A DNA stretch of 64,000 nt from Chara braunii (GCA_003427395.1 BFEA01000033.1:4919470-4983469), one strand, 5' to 3'; shown: positions 35,201 to 46,395, numbered from the stretch's first letter. Translations and numbers: made by a program. The notes: a model not told the origin generated them from the letters alone.

Positions 35201-35566
35201 GAAGGGATGCCCTGACTTTTTGAGCCCAAGTCGGTTGAGAAGAGGCTTGGGATAAGGAAGGAGAAGGTGCATCTGCATTTTGGTTGGCATCTGTTGTCTT
35301 CCTGATTTTTGTTCGTTTGCTCTTTCCTCTTCTATGATAATCTCCTCTTCTCCTTCCTTTATTTCGCAATCCTGAATCTGATTGTTCTGTTCATTCTGAT
35401 TTGTCTCGATATTCTGGCTCCTCTTGTCTTGTTCTTGTTCCATTGCCTGTGGTGGAACAGACCCCTGATTCCCCTGTTCTACCAAAATTAGATCCATGAC
35501 TTGCTCCTCCCCCTCCTTCGTTTGCTGCATATTTCCTTTTTCTATTGTCTTGTTCTCTACGACCAC
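32295..35566 (-). pseudogene. LINE-B ORF1 (Gag-like, degenerate zinc knuckle)
   Basis: Minus-strand pieces run from 35566 down to 32295. The N-terminus is rich in Glu/Gln/Asn (35135-35566). The next piece (34851-35369) has KVRASLQDKTLDIKRPAIGL and a conserved-looking KYAVDRIKW-type helix region. 34552-34830 has a WPRKVGPEE segment. 33902-34606 has YQIHTAHKFQPWCFKSKAYGHLGTEFACP, a CCHC-like knuckle in which one Cys is Ser. The C-terminal 32287-33390 piece is a 367-codon acidic, Gln/Glu/Lys-rich open frame. ORF1 would bind element RNA. Four frame breaks were counted. The stop at 32287 comes from the inserted element. Confidence 0.7.
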
Positions 35567-35870
35567 CCCCCTTTCCTAAGAAATTCCGTGTAAAACACCC
35601 ACTGTTTTCCTTCCCCTCTTCTCTCCTTCCCCCTCCCTCCCTTCTCCTTCCCTCTTTTCAGTGCCAATTTCATTCTTCGAACTTGGGGTATTTCTTTCCG
35701 GCTTGTCTCCCTGATTGGCCAGCAAACTACTCACCCTCCCCATGGGGTGACCGGTCGGCCTCCTATAGGGGGAAGGGCCTAGCTGACGAAGAAGGTTGTG
35801 GGGCATGGCACCTTGGTAAAATAAAAGGGATTCTGGTCCTCTCAATCTTCTGGAATCCATTGTATTCCTT

Positions 35871-36347
35871 GATTTCCTTCATCTCCTGCTTTACTTGCAG
35901 CCGTGAGGTAAATGGGAGCATTTCAAAATTGAGTTCCTACTTCCTTATCTGTTGAATTTCCAGGGAAGAAAAAAACTCTGACTAGCAACCTCTGGGTTGT
36001 TACTATATGATGCCGTAGAATCCAGTAAACGACTGTCACTGATTTTACTGGAAACTGAATTGGTTGAGTACTTCACAAGGAACTGTGAACCTAGTGTACT
36101 AGTTGATGACTTTGACGTTAAAAAAACTTTTCTGGAAAAGCTACTTACAGATGGTTTGTTAGTTTGATTGTGAATCGGTAATGTTTGTTTATTGAATAAA
36201 TGAAATTTGCGAAATAAATAGAATAAATGGAATAAATAGAATAAATTAGATTAATTTGTCTAAATTTGACTAAATTATAAGATAAATTATAAGATAAGAT
36301 AAAATAAACATTACGACCTCAAGACTAACTTCTCGACCCCTCCCTTT
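35871..36347. repeat. AT-rich (GAATAAAT)-type minisatellite region
   Basis: Between 36190 and 36310, short GAATAAAT/AGATAAATT units repeat imperfectly. The rest is unassigned sequence upstream of LINE-B. Confidence 0.65.
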
Positions 36348-36402
36348 CTTTTTTTTTTTCTTTTTTTTTTCTTTTTTTTTTTTTTTCTTTTTTTTTTTTG
36401 CT
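36348..36402. repeat. Poly(T)/C pyrimidine tract
   Basis: About 55 bases of T with isolated C. Confidence 0.9.
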
Positions 36403-36747
36403 GGCGACAGAGTTAGGAGGGGAAGCTCAATAGAACTACTGATAAACTGCTAAACTATCTCGCCCTGCAATCAAGTTATATGCCTTATTCGAGTCTCCCC
36501 CACTCCTCACGGTAGGGCGGAGCTTGATTCTGCACACAATGGGTTTAATCCTTCCCCACCTGGGGAAGCAATCAATGCCCCGTGATTATGCTACAGTCGT
36601 GTTATGCAGGGAAGCCGTCTCCAGGGGAGCAGTGGCTGAGGTTCTTCCAGCCCTAATGGGAAGAGGCATGGGTATAAGCTTGTAATCAAATTCGCAATTG
36701 GAGCCTTGGGCACTGGGCCCTTTTGAAAAAAAAGAAAAAAAAGAAAA
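36403..36747 (+). mobile_element. LINE 3' end, plus strand
   Basis: The sequence ends in GAGCCTTGGGCACTGGGCCC followed by an A-rich tail (36726-36747). This is the terminal block seen in reverse complement at LINE-B (26859-26880). No coding part remains. Confidence 0.65.
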
Positions 36748-36767
36748 GGCGGTTGCGGAAAAAAAAG

Positions 36768-36960
36768 GGGTAACTAGGGCGCAGTCACTATATCAGTTTA
36801 AAATGCACTTCAGGCATCACTCGAATACAACACGCCCCCACAGGACGCTAAAGCTATAGATTGTATACATTCACCATTTTCCGCCCTTGGCACAACATTC
36901 CTGAAATCGTGCTTGAAGTGCATTTTCAAACTAAAACTGTGACTGCGCCCTAGTTTTCCC
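36768..36960. mobile_element. M1-family MITE, copy A
   Basis: The termini TAACTAGGGCGCAGTCAC and GTGACTGCGCCCTAGTT are inverted repeats, extending inward to AAATGCACTTCA / TGAAGTGCATTT (about 50 bp per arm). The interior is shared with copy B (CGAATACAACACGCCCCC, ATACATTCA). It is 193 bp and non-coding. Confidence 0.85.
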
Positions 36961-37029
36961 AAAAAGAAAAAACGAAAAGATTTTCCAGACCCCACAGAGA
37001 ACTGCAGTCCGCCTGGAAAGAAACCTCCG

Positions 37030-37055
37030 AAAAAAAAAAAAAAAAAAAAAAAAAA
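37030..37055. repeat. Poly(A) tract
   Basis: 26 consecutive A; possibly a retroposon tail. Confidence 0.95.
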
Positions 37056-37233
37056 GAAGGCCTCTGTTTTCACTTTGTTTACCTCAAGGCTCAAACCTGA
37101 TTGGTTCCAGCCCATTGTCTTCCAAAATTGGGCGCCCACTGGTGGGTGTAGGGGAGGGGGCTGGAAACTCTTGGAAACTCGAGCCTACCTCCCTCCACAC
37201 AGCACAGTGCTCGCACAGCCGATATTGGGCGTC

Positions 37234-37388
37234 GCCGCACCGGACACGAAACGAAAAACGAAACGAGTGCATCTTCCAGTAGAAAATGGCCAGGTTCATC
37301 GGTTTGCTGTAAATAGTAACGAGTGTATTTTGCCACCTTTCGAGGGCAGATGCACTCGTTTTGTTTTCGTTTCGTGTGCCGTGCCGCC
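37234..37388. mobile_element. Palindromic MITE, 155 bp
   Basis: The left arm 37234-37274 (containing GGACACGAAACG and ACGAAACGAGTGCATCT) is the near-exact inverted copy of 37348-37388. Each arm is about 41 bp around a 73-bp centre. The resemblance of frames on the two strands is a consequence of the palindrome. Confidence 0.85.
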
Positions 37389-38707
37389 AGACCCATTGAA
37401 CCTTTTGATCCAGCCGTTGCATTTCCTCTTCAGGGAAAGAGGGTATGCTTTCCTCAAATGAAAAGCACTTCCTTCTGATTGCTCTGGAAACTTGGTGGCT
37501 GTGGCGTCCCGTTGTTGAGAACTGGAGCCTGTCCAATGGGAAAGGATCACAGGAAATGGCCGGGCAGTTTCATTTCTGCTTTCCTGTGGAATCTCACCCT
37601 TTTTTCTTTTTCCCCCCCCCATACTCACGAGACTCCCACCCTATCACCTCTGGAGCATGGTCCCACTAGCAACGGGATAGGATGGAAACGAGTTTGTGGG
37701 GCAGTTGAGTGACCCAAATCCTGCCGTACAGTACTCGTGATCCCACGGTCAGTATTTTACATGTATTGCCCGAAAAAGTAAGGAGATCTTTGTTCCCCTC
37801 CTCCTCTCCTTGACACTGGGCATGCCCGTGCAAAGAAAGATTCCCGCCAGAATCTTTTCAATCTGTTAGGGGTGTGGCCAACCTCAAAAGAGGGGGGTCG
37901 GCCATAGGCCCACTGGATAGAAGATTTTCAGTATTTTACTTGCTGTTGGGCAATTATCTCATTGGGTGGAGCCCTCCTTCAAACACGGAGTATATGGAGG
38001 GTGTCAGGATCACTGCTGACAGAAGTCGAGTTTATTCCAGAAAAAAAGTGGCAGTGTTGTTGCAACCATGGTTAGGAAGCACTCTTCCGTGATTTCCGGA
38101 GGCATGTCTCTGTTTCTTTTTTTTTTTTTTGCCCTTCTCCTGTTTTCTCAGCCCAGAAATTCGTAATGAACCTGTCAGCCCGCTGCCACTCAGTGTCACA
38201 CTGGATAGGCCACACTCCTATCCGACTGCTAATGGGACCATGCTCCTGGTGCATCACCACTCCTTTTCCTTTCTTTTTTTTTTTTTTTTTTTGACGAAAA
38301 GCCCAGGTTGTTGTAGAGGTTGGATTTCTAGACATGTGAGGGGTGCCTTCGGCACTTGGCCATGCGGTATCTTACCTCCTGCGAGAATTGCACCCTTAGG
38401 GTCACTCGTGTGAACATGTGCCTGATTAGGTAAGAATGATATCATAGCTGACAATATCTGACAAAGACCTTTCTCATTGGTGAAAAGTGCTGGCCAACTT
38501 GGAGAGAGCAGCAGCGTAGTCATGCCAGCTGCATATGGGAAGAAAGGCATGTCCTCACAAGCTGCAAATAAGGGTAAAAGCCACCCGTGCTAAGCTCTTG
38601 CAAAGCATGCATTTCCAAGGCTAACCCATCGGCGCCCCCAGTATTTGGCCTTCTTCCTAGATGAGGTTTTGGCATAGAGTTGGTTGGGACATTCGAGGTC
38701 TATGCAG

Positions 38708-38741
<34 letters not shown>

Positions 38742-38929
38742 GCTAAAGATGATGGAGATAAGTAAATCAGATGATGATGACATATATGATGACTACATCC
38801 GCAACTCGCAGCCTCACAATCAATGAGCAACTCCTAGCTTTCCCCTAAACCAGACTCAGCACTCCAAAGATAAAATCAACCTGCCCAATACCTGCCATCG
38901 CTGTCGTGTTCTCACGAGAGAAGGTTAGG
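37389..38929. other. Non-coding stretch with several poly(T) runs
   Basis: No supported gene. Poly(T) tracts occur at about 38117-38130, 38274-38292 and 38710-38738, which may mark retroposon tails. Confidence 0.6.
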
Positions 38930-39150
38930 GGACCCTAATTTTCAGACCACTTGCCATGCCCCCGAAACCCTAATTTCAGTTTTGGACTCGTTACCCAGGG
39001 CCTGAAAATGGGGGTCCCCGTTAACCATTTGTGAAATCCCCAGATCTCTCTACCAGGCCTCACGCTCCTGCTACAAAACAGGTCACAGGGGAAACAACCC
39101 AGCACCAGCCACCGTCGTTCTGGCATCAGCAAACCAAGAGCTCAGAACAC
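38930..39150 (-). repeat. Dispersed repeat shared with 61.86-62.0 kb
   Basis: CCCAGATCTCTCTACCAG, CTCACGCTCCTGC and the CAGC...CGTCGTT.TGGCATCA block recur at 61899-61990. On the minus strand both read SVRxGREIWG. It is probably a fragment of a LINE 5' region. Confidence 0.6.
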
Positions 39151-39497
39151 TACTACTCCAGCAAACACCAGCCAAGAATCGGCTATCCCTGAAATCCTGT
39201 TATCCATAATAGAAGAAAACAAATGTCGCTCAGGGAGTGTCACAGGACTCACAGCCAACTAAGGTGGACATAGCCTAATTAGCCTAGTTAGGGATGTACT
39301 ACGCCTGTCCTGGTTCTTTAAAAACAGCCGTCTGTCTCCCAGGCACTTGTGCAGTACTGAAAAAGTTAGTGCTTAGAAATTTCCTCCCCCCCTCCTCCTT
39401 CCCACCCTGTCCCTTCGCTGCCTCCGCCGACAGTCAAAATTAGAAGACCTTCCCCGTCAGCCCCAACTTGGAGCAGTCCCATTCTCTTTTTTTTTTG

Positions 39498-39679
39498 GGG
39501 TAACTTCGGCGCAGTCACGAAAACAGTTTGTAATTGCACTTCAGGCAATCCCGCGAATACAACGCCCCCCCGCGCGACCCCACCGGACCCAAAATGTAGG
39601 TCATATACATTCAGCATTAACGGCCCTTTTGCCTCAAGTGCAATTACAAACTCAAACCCTGACTGCACCGTAGTTTTCT
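39498..39679. mobile_element. M1-family MITE, copy B
   Basis: The ends GGTAACTTCGGCGCAGTCA and TGACTGCACCGTAGTTTT are inverted. The inner arms TTTGTAATTGCACTT and AAGTGCAATTACAAA are perfect inverted repeats. The interior shares CGAATACAAC and CATATACATTCAGC-like blocks with copy A. Confidence 0.83.
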
Positions 39680-40530
39680 CTTTTTTTTTTTTTTGGATGT
39701 GGAATGTTCATGCTAGCATTGATTACCCTGAGATCCAGGGGATTGACTGAGCAGTAGACTGGGGGGAAGGGGGAACCACTTCACCCTGAAACCGGCGCCA
39801 GATACACCGCTACATGCTAGTACCTCCCTCCCCCTAAACCCTGCTGAGTCCATGCTAGCTGGAAACCGGGTCCAGCGTCCCATTACCTGCCTGGGTGCCA
39901 TGCGGGAGAAAACGGAAGGAGCCACTCGGGGGCACCAGTGGAACCTCCTTTCGTCCCCCTGCCCACCCCATCTTTCTAAAACATCTAAGACAGCTCTTAC
40001 ATCTCTTGTGTTAAGAACTCCGTCAAGGAGAGAGCATGGGGCGGAAAGGGGTCTGGGAAGTCTGAGAGGGGCGCAAAGGGAAAGAGGATTCTATGTGGAT
40101 CCGATCTTTGAACACCAACTTGTAATCCCTTAAATCCACCAAATCTCGTGGTCGTCCGGCCCTGTCCCCTCCTCAAGTGACCTTTGCTACCCTTCCCTTT
40201 CGCCGCCCAACCAATCCATGCAAAATGCTGTAATCACTCTCCTAATGTCGGTGGTTTGTGTCAAAAGATCTAGTTGTGATTTCGTGTCAGACCATCCCAT
40301 TTCTTACACCCTACAACCTAGATAAATCCAGTTCCCACCCAAAGTATTCCTCTGCCTGCCCCATACCCTAATCTGCCTCCGCTGAGGTTTGATGTTCGCT
40401 TCACGTCCACCCCAGCCCCAGAGTAGAGTATCAGCCACAGTCTGCTCATACCCCCTCCCGAGCATCACAACCCTCCTTGTGAAGCCCGTGTAGAGCAGAG
40501 CTCACCCCCTCCAAGAAACTGTCATACAAA
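39680..40530 (-). mobile_element. Decayed LINE 3' fragment
   Basis: The minus-strand tail is the poly(T) at 39680-39694. The 3' UTR contains GCTGGAAACCGGGTCCAGCG at 39855-39875, as in the other LINE tails. Further on, KDYKLVFKDRIHIESSFPLR can be read on the minus strand, matching the ORF2 C-terminus of the nested LINE and LINE-C. Coding traces persist to about 40530 with many stops. Confidence 0.7.
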
Positions 40531-40642
40531 TTTTGAAAGAAACATTGATACCACGGAAGAGGAACAAAGAAAAAACATGCGAAATTTAGAAATCCATTTT
40601 TTTGAAAAGGGGTTGAAATGAGTCTGAATTAGTGGGGAAAAC

Positions 40643-41592
40643 TTGGGATGCACAACCTCACGCCCCGCGCAGTGTTCTGTACTGCGGACGCCGATCAGAG
40701 TAGTTAGGGGCGTGGCCGAGGATTTTTGGCCATGGGGGTTGAGCCACCCGGTCGAAACGGGGGACTCCTGCTTCAGGCCAAGGTTCCCAGGATGGGGTTT
40801 GAGCTGTCGTTGGGCGAGCGGCAGTGTCCTACGACCCGACGGTCGTTCGCCCCATGGGAAAGGGAATAAAACAAAACGAGAGGGGAAGGGAACTCTGTTG
40901 CCTGAGGCGTGTGGTTCTCGCGGCCCTTGGGGGTGGGGACCCCAGAGACCGGTTTAGGCTTCGCTTTCCGACTCGTCGAGTCCGTGCGGACGGCGCAGCA
41001 CGGGCTCGCCCGGGGTTGGGCATGTCGAAGGGACCCAAGTTCGGAAATGGGCGGGGAGCGCGGCCGCGTTGCGGGAGAGTTCTGGGAATCGAGTTGCCCC
41101 TTCGTAACCCTAGACCAACCGTCTTCACGAGCAAGAGTCTCCCTAGCGACACCAGTGACAATTAAACTGCGGTCGCGAGCTGGCGTGCATGGCGGACCAG
41201 GGCAACACCGTGAGGTCCGTGTACGGCAAAATTAAAGGCGGGGAAGCAAATCTCTCAATCAGCACAAACCCACTCCCACCTATGTGGCACGGCTGGGTTC
41301 GGTTATAAAGCTGGATTGGCTCAGTGCGCCGCAGCAAGCTCCGCACGTCCACATCGCAGTATATGCCATCGTCGTCTGCGATTAGGAAGGGCGGAAGCGT
41401 GCTGCGACGCTCTGAGACAAGGTCCGAGCTCGGGCCACGGCCCACGCATCCGTCCGTCGAGACGAAACCTGGCTCCATGCAAAGATCAACAGATGCCGCA
41501 AAAGAAGGTCACGACCAGCTCTCTTTCTTCGTCTCTTCTCTGTATCATCAACCTCAACGCGGTGTTGGGCACCCATGGGGAATATTGAGAGA
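40643..41592. other. GC-rich segment with overlapping open frames, unassigned
   Basis: Base composition is clearly richer in G+C than the neighbours. Frames of 100-113 codons are open on both strands (for example 40643-40957 +, 40829-41161 - and 41143-41478 -). The minus frame with LIADDDGIYCDVDVRSLLRR and GGSGFVLIERFASPPL looks the most protein-like and could be an exon. No motif is recognised, and open frames are expected by chance in GC-rich DNA. Confidence 0.3.
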
Positions 41593-41596
41593 CAGT

Positions 41597-41824
41597 GAAA
41601 GGAGGTTGACGTGCATCACATGTACTAGCGCAATTAATTAAAAAAAAAGGAAACGGCGAGGACTGATGCATTCATGCCCTCATGCAAGCCATCGACACTC
41701 AATACTTTCGCTCATCAGGCCCAGAGGCGCACACACCCACACACATACCCATAGAGCCTTCAATGAAACATTCTACATCAATGGACTTTCATACCCGACA
41801 TGCATAACAGATTACCCAACTTTT
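41597..41824 (+). repeat. Direct repeat DR-L, 228 bp
   Basis: This begins GAAAGGAGGTTGACGTG and ends TTACCCAACTTTT. It matches 56032-56260, with an identical central block of about 69 bp. By eye about 94% of bases agree, and divergence is mostly single substitutions. Confidence 0.92.
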
Positions 41825-42136
41825 AACGATGTTTTCGTTAAAAATGAAATGTTTTATGAAAAGTGAACATACCTAAATTATCAATTTCCGACAAAACAGA
41901 CGTCAATGATATTTATGAACAGAATAAGAAAAATTTCAATGTATAAAAAATATAATGATGAAAAGTTTAAAGAACTTTGAAACATATAAAGAACTATCAG
42001 CCTATGTTGTTAACAAATGAAAGTTTTTTCATAACATTCATAATAATACATGAATACCGTGAAAGAAAATCTGTGTTTGAAAAGTTCATATGCTGGGCAA
42101 AGCGGCCACCGTCATATGGCTTGTAAAGGGGTCTCA
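41825..42136. other. AT-rich stretch inside the candidate element
   Basis: Strongly A+T rich, with AAAATGAAATG and TATAAAAAATATAATGATG; no gene seen. Confidence 0.6.
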
Positions 42137-42600
42137 ACCCCTTACATCGCCAAGTGTCGTGAGTTAGGAATTTCAAAGAACAAAAGTGCATAAAAGCAAA
42201 AACATGGTCTGGCCCCCAGACAGATAGCACCCCGATTTGTAGTAAAAGAATTTTTTTGCCATCATACTCTTGAGTCGGACTTAGCTAACTTAAAGTTCGC
42301 AGGTGCTATTTTCTATAATTGTAAAATGTTCAATCTTCCAGAATATTGATATAATTTTGTCCATGATGTGCAGGGTCCCCTTACATCTCTAAGAGTTGTC
42401 ACTTAAGAAAGACCTAGAGTGCTTAATATAAAGCAACTCTGGTTTGACCTCCGGACAAATTGTACGGTGACCCCGATTTGCAGTAAAAGAAACATTTTGC
42501 CATCGTACTTTGAACTTAGCTAAGCTATCTATCTTCTATTATAAACTATTCAGTCTTCCAAAAGAGTGGTATCATTTTGTTCCTGATCTGCAGGTTCTCT
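42137..42600. repeat. Diverged ~241-bp tandem duplication
   Basis: CCCCGATTTG.AGTAAAAGAA (42230 and 42471), TTTTGCCATC.TACT, CAATCTTCCAGAATATTGATAT / CAGTCTTCCAAAAGAGTGGTAT and TGATGTGCAGG / TGATCTGCAGG recur in the same order with a period of about 241. Confidence 0.75.
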
Positions 42601-42625
42601 GTATTCTATATGCACTTTTATTCTT

Positions 42626-43160
42626 TCATATTCCCCGCAACAGGAGATGTCGCACATATTTGATTGTCGTGTCAACAAGGGCATCCACTAATGTTTTCAA
42701 CATCGGTTGTTCTCTAATCGCTCTCCGAAATGTTGCTAGCCTTCGCAAATCAACGTTATCTGCATTGGACGTGCTTGCACTTGCAGAGTAGTCATTATGA
42801 ATAAGAAATGATACCGTGCAACATCCTTGGATGCATGCATCTACAGAAAACAATATCGTGACCTTCAAATTATTGTAGTAGAATTTCACTGCAGAGTAAT
42901 ACAACTGTGAGAATGGCGTGAACACCTCTCGTGGATACATTCCCAACCCGTAACACGGACGACCACAAATGTAGAGATACTGTCAAGGACAATCTTCCCG
43001 ATGGTGCGGTGCGACGTCCACACCTTAGACACTGACTATTGAATCTTCAAGAATGACTTCAGAAGTAAAAAATATTGTTCCCATATCACGCCAGAAGTTT
43101 CTTCCCTATACGATGTCATTGGGCGACCATCCAGTAGTCGTAAATGGTTGGACCATTCTG
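42626..43160 (-). pseudogene. Minus-strand ORF of the candidate element, unknown family
   Basis: An open frame runs from ATG 42946 to the stop at 42626 (106 codons), with FTPFSQLYYSAVKFYYNNLK, ILFSVDACIQGCCTVSFLIH and LVDALVDTTIKYVRHLL. In another frame immediately upstream, KVWTSHRTIGKIVLDSISTF and VVVRVTGWECIH extend the same protein to about 43160. The hydrophobic and aromatic pattern is that of a folded protein, not of random sequence. The family is not recognised. It is transcribed away from the dyad array, opposite to the 50-55 kb ORFs. One frameshift and at least one stop are present. Confidence 0.45.
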
Positions 43161-43689
43161 CGAAATAGCAAAATACGGTTCAAATAATATTTGAATGAGA
43201 CAAAATTAAGGCTAACATTCTTCACCATCAGAAACGTTAACGTTCTTCATCATCAGGAAGAGCAAGGCATATCATAACTTTTTCTCTCGCTAATTTTAGA
43301 ATGTGCAGTTCATTCTCCAAGTGCGATACTTTTAGTGTTCATCTCCACAAAATACAATTTGCATGTTGCCATCGCTCAAGTTACGTTTTGTCATTTTCAG
43401 GAATGTGGACGCATCCTTTTCAGAGCAATAGGTCATGGACCGTTTTTCTTAAAAAACCCGTTTCTAACTTTGATTGATTCACGAGACCGTTTTTGTGTTG
43501 TACATGATGACTAATAGGAACCGCTTTCGATGACGCTCATCTGCACCCGTCATTATGCCGAAGACATTGGATTTCAAATCCATGTCGGGCATCTGCAACC
43601 TTCATCGTGTCGAACACGACGACTTTCGAACGCCTCGTCATCCAATTCTTGAGACTACCCACATCATTGGCATGTTGTCGTGACAGTTC

Positions 43690-44710
43690 GTCGTTAAGAA
43701 CCTTCCGTATGTGTCAAATAGTCGGGAGTTCGAAGTCCGGACCACGAAAAACACTATTGTAGGGGACACGCGACAACTTCCCCAAACGGAAGGTTTCCTT
43801 GAAGACAGTCGTTTTCCCGTGGAAGAAAGTTGTTTCCTGATACTGCATTAGACGCAATGTAATCGTTCGTCGACCATTTGCTGCGTCCTTCGGTTAGGCA
43901 CCCGATAGGGTGAGACAGTCTTTAGTCTTCGACACTGACCACCATGCACATATGCCATACAGTCGATCATCCGCCATCCATAACAAAGACAACACATGAG
44001 ACATCTCTGCTCCTTGTGGTCTACACCACACACGTTTCCTAAGACACCACACCATCCACCAATATTATTTTAATCGTGATTGGTGGACATCCCTTACAAT
44101 TTGTTACCGACGACCTTCCGTATGTGCCAAACAGTCGGTCGTCCTCGACTTGGATGACCGAAAGCACTTTTGTAGAGACCAGACCAAAGACAGTTGTAGA
44201 GGCAACGGTTGTTGGTGAAGGATGCGTGTGTCCACTGTTCAGCACCATTTCTTGTCGTGTTGCCTTGACAACAGTCCATGTCAGTGTTTGATTTGCAATG
44301 GAGTGCCTACTGCGAGCTATTGACGGGAAAGTTATCGTGTTGGACACGGTAAGTGACAATGAACTAGTCCATCTCATGCTATTCGTCACTCGATGACATT
44401 GTATATATGCCAAACAACCAGAACAGGACATCAGATAACAAACGATACCCCATCGTCGGACTGTGTCTGTTGCCGAGAGTGCCAACCATATTCGGTTGTA
44501 TGGAGCAGTTTCACAACCTCTGGACACCGTTCGGAGTACCTTCATCAGTCGGTGAGCAATAGAGTATTGAGCCCTTATCATTTATGGGCAATTTGTCGTG
44601 TTGGACACGACACTTGACGAGGACCGCCCACGACGACATCCAACGATGCAGCGCAAAGGTGAGTCTGACACAGTTTGTTATCCACGACCTTCCATATGTG
44701 CCAAACAATC
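43690..44710. repeat. Dispersed CCTTCCGTATGTGCCAAACA repeats
   Basis: The block ACCTTCCGTATGTGCCAAACAGTCG at 44112-44136 recurs with changes at 43701-43724, 43945-43965, 44400-44415 and 44688-44710, often followed by a GACCGAAA.CACT.TTGTAGA segment. It intermixes with the dyads. Confidence 0.7.
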
Positions 44711-44877
44711 CATCGTACGCTCGTCAGATGACCAAAAACACTATTGTAGAGGACGGATGGTACCTTTCTCGGACAGACGTTTTCCAATGTGACAATTGCT
44801 GCAGAGAGCGTCTGCCAAATAGTGCCTATCGTATGAAGTGCCTTGAAAAGTCGACTACGACTGCAATAAGTCATTCA

Positions 44878-45640
44878 CGCAAACGTCGACGAGTCGGTCA
44901 CGATCACAGTTGTTTACCAGAAAGTTCGGGCACCACGGATGGCAGGACACGACAACTGCTGGCAGGTTGTTGTGTCGGGCAGGAAAACACAAATCATGCA
45001 TTGAGGTTGAATCATCGTGTTGGACACGACGTCCGCCAGACAGTCTATCATTTCGCACACCACGACAACCTCATAGACGGGATGCATTGAGCACCTTTCC
45101 TAGTTCCAACCTATGGACACGACAACGACATCACAAACACAATCACCATTGCAAGGTTGAACAAAGGTCAGACATCGCGGTTGGCACCACGACCTATGAC
45201 AGTCATCATAGAAGGAACAACTGGTCACCTTCGGGTTACGCAGAGAGGTTATGCGATTTATGAAAATATAGGTCATTCAGGCGAACGTCGACGAGTTGGT
45301 CACTATCAAAGTTGTTTACCATAGTTCAGGCATCACGGACGGCAAGACACGACAACACAAATCATGCATCGAGCTTGAGTCATTTTGTTGGACACGACGC
45401 CTACCGGACAGTCTATCGTTTCACACACAACAACAGCCTCATGGACGGGATGCATTGGGGGTCTTTCCCGACTAGTTACGGGTTGGACATGACGACCACA
45501 TCACGGACACAATCATCGTTGTAAGGTTGAACAAAGATCAGGCATCACGGTTGGCAACTTGGCACCACGACCTGTGGCAGGCATCACAGAAGGAGCAGCG
45601 ACCGCTGGTCACCTTTGGGTTACAAAGAGAGGTTATGCCC
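44878..45640. repeat. Tandem duplication, period about 404 bp
   Basis: 44878-45255 and 45281-45640 share AACGTCGACGAGT.GGTCAC, TTGTTTACCA, CAAATCATGCAT, TTGGACACGACG, GACGGGATGCATTG, AAGGTTGAACAAAG.TCAG and GGTTA..CAGAGAGGTTATG in the same order. Each copy carries several dyad half-sites. Confidence 0.8.
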
Positions 45641-45916
45641 GACAACGTGATTGTTGGCCAGGTTATCTTGAGGTTGGGTCATTGTGTTGGATACGATGAT
45701 TGCCCGCAGGTTATCGGGACGGAGATGACAACGGCCTCATGCACAGGACTTATTGGGCATCTTGCCCGACTGGTTATCGGGTTGGACATAACGACCACCT
45801 CATGCACTACATGTTTTGGGCACCTTGCACGCCCGGTCATCGGGGTGGACATAGCGACCACATCATGCAAAGGGGTTAGTGGGGGAAGTGTCCGACAATG
45901 TGACTGTTTGACAGGT

Positions 45917-46395
45917 TATCTTGAGGTCGATTCATCGTGTTGGACACTATGACCGCCGAAAGGTTATCGGGTTGGATACGACGACAACCTCATGCACGAG
46001 ATGTATAGGGCAACTCGCTCGAATGGTTATCGGGTTGGACACAACAACCGTCCCATGCACTGGACGTTTTGGGCACCTTGCACGACCGGTTATCGGGTTG
46101 GACACAAGGACTACATCATGCACAGGGGGTCATATGAAGTCGAGGAAGTGCCCGACAATGTGACTGTTTGGCAGGTTGTCTTGAGATTGAGTCATCATGT
46201 TGGACACGATGACCGCTGGAAGGTTATCGGTTTGGATACGACGAGAACCTCATGCACGAGATGTATAGGGAAGCTCGCCCGAATGGTTATCGGGGTGGAC
46301 ATGACAACCACCTCATGCACTGGATGTTTTGGGCACCTTACACGGCCGGTTATTGGGTTGGACACGACGACCACATCATGCACAGAGGGCAGAGG
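45917..46395. repeat. ~63-bp units in a 260-bp higher-order repeat
   Basis: GGTTATCGGGTTGGACACGA followed by a CCTCATGCAC segment repeats about every 60-66 bases. The composite block starting GGTTATCGG at 45962 recurs at 46222, 260 bases later, with the same internal order (ATGTATAGGG, then TTTTGGGCACCTT.CACG). Confidence 0.85.

Larger units (their letters stand above)
26832..35870 (-). mobile_element. LINE-B, near full-length decayed non-LTR retrotransposon
   Basis: On the minus strand the order is ORF1 (35566 to about 31730), ORF2 endonuclease (31642), RT (30.0-28.6 kb), zf-RVT (27.8-27.5 kb), 3' UTR, and poly(A), seen as T 26832-26858. The 3' UTR ends with a GCCTTGGGCACTGGACCCTT block just before the tail. 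The same block with its own A tail occurs on the plus strand near 36705, defining a family distinct from the CCATCTATTGGTGGGG family. A 384-bp element interrupts ORF1. All reading frames are damaged. Confidence 0.88.

Noticed and set aside
40643-41592. Host protein-coding gene
   Set aside because: GC-rich DNA is open in several frames on both strands; no domain, splice pattern or start choice can be supported.
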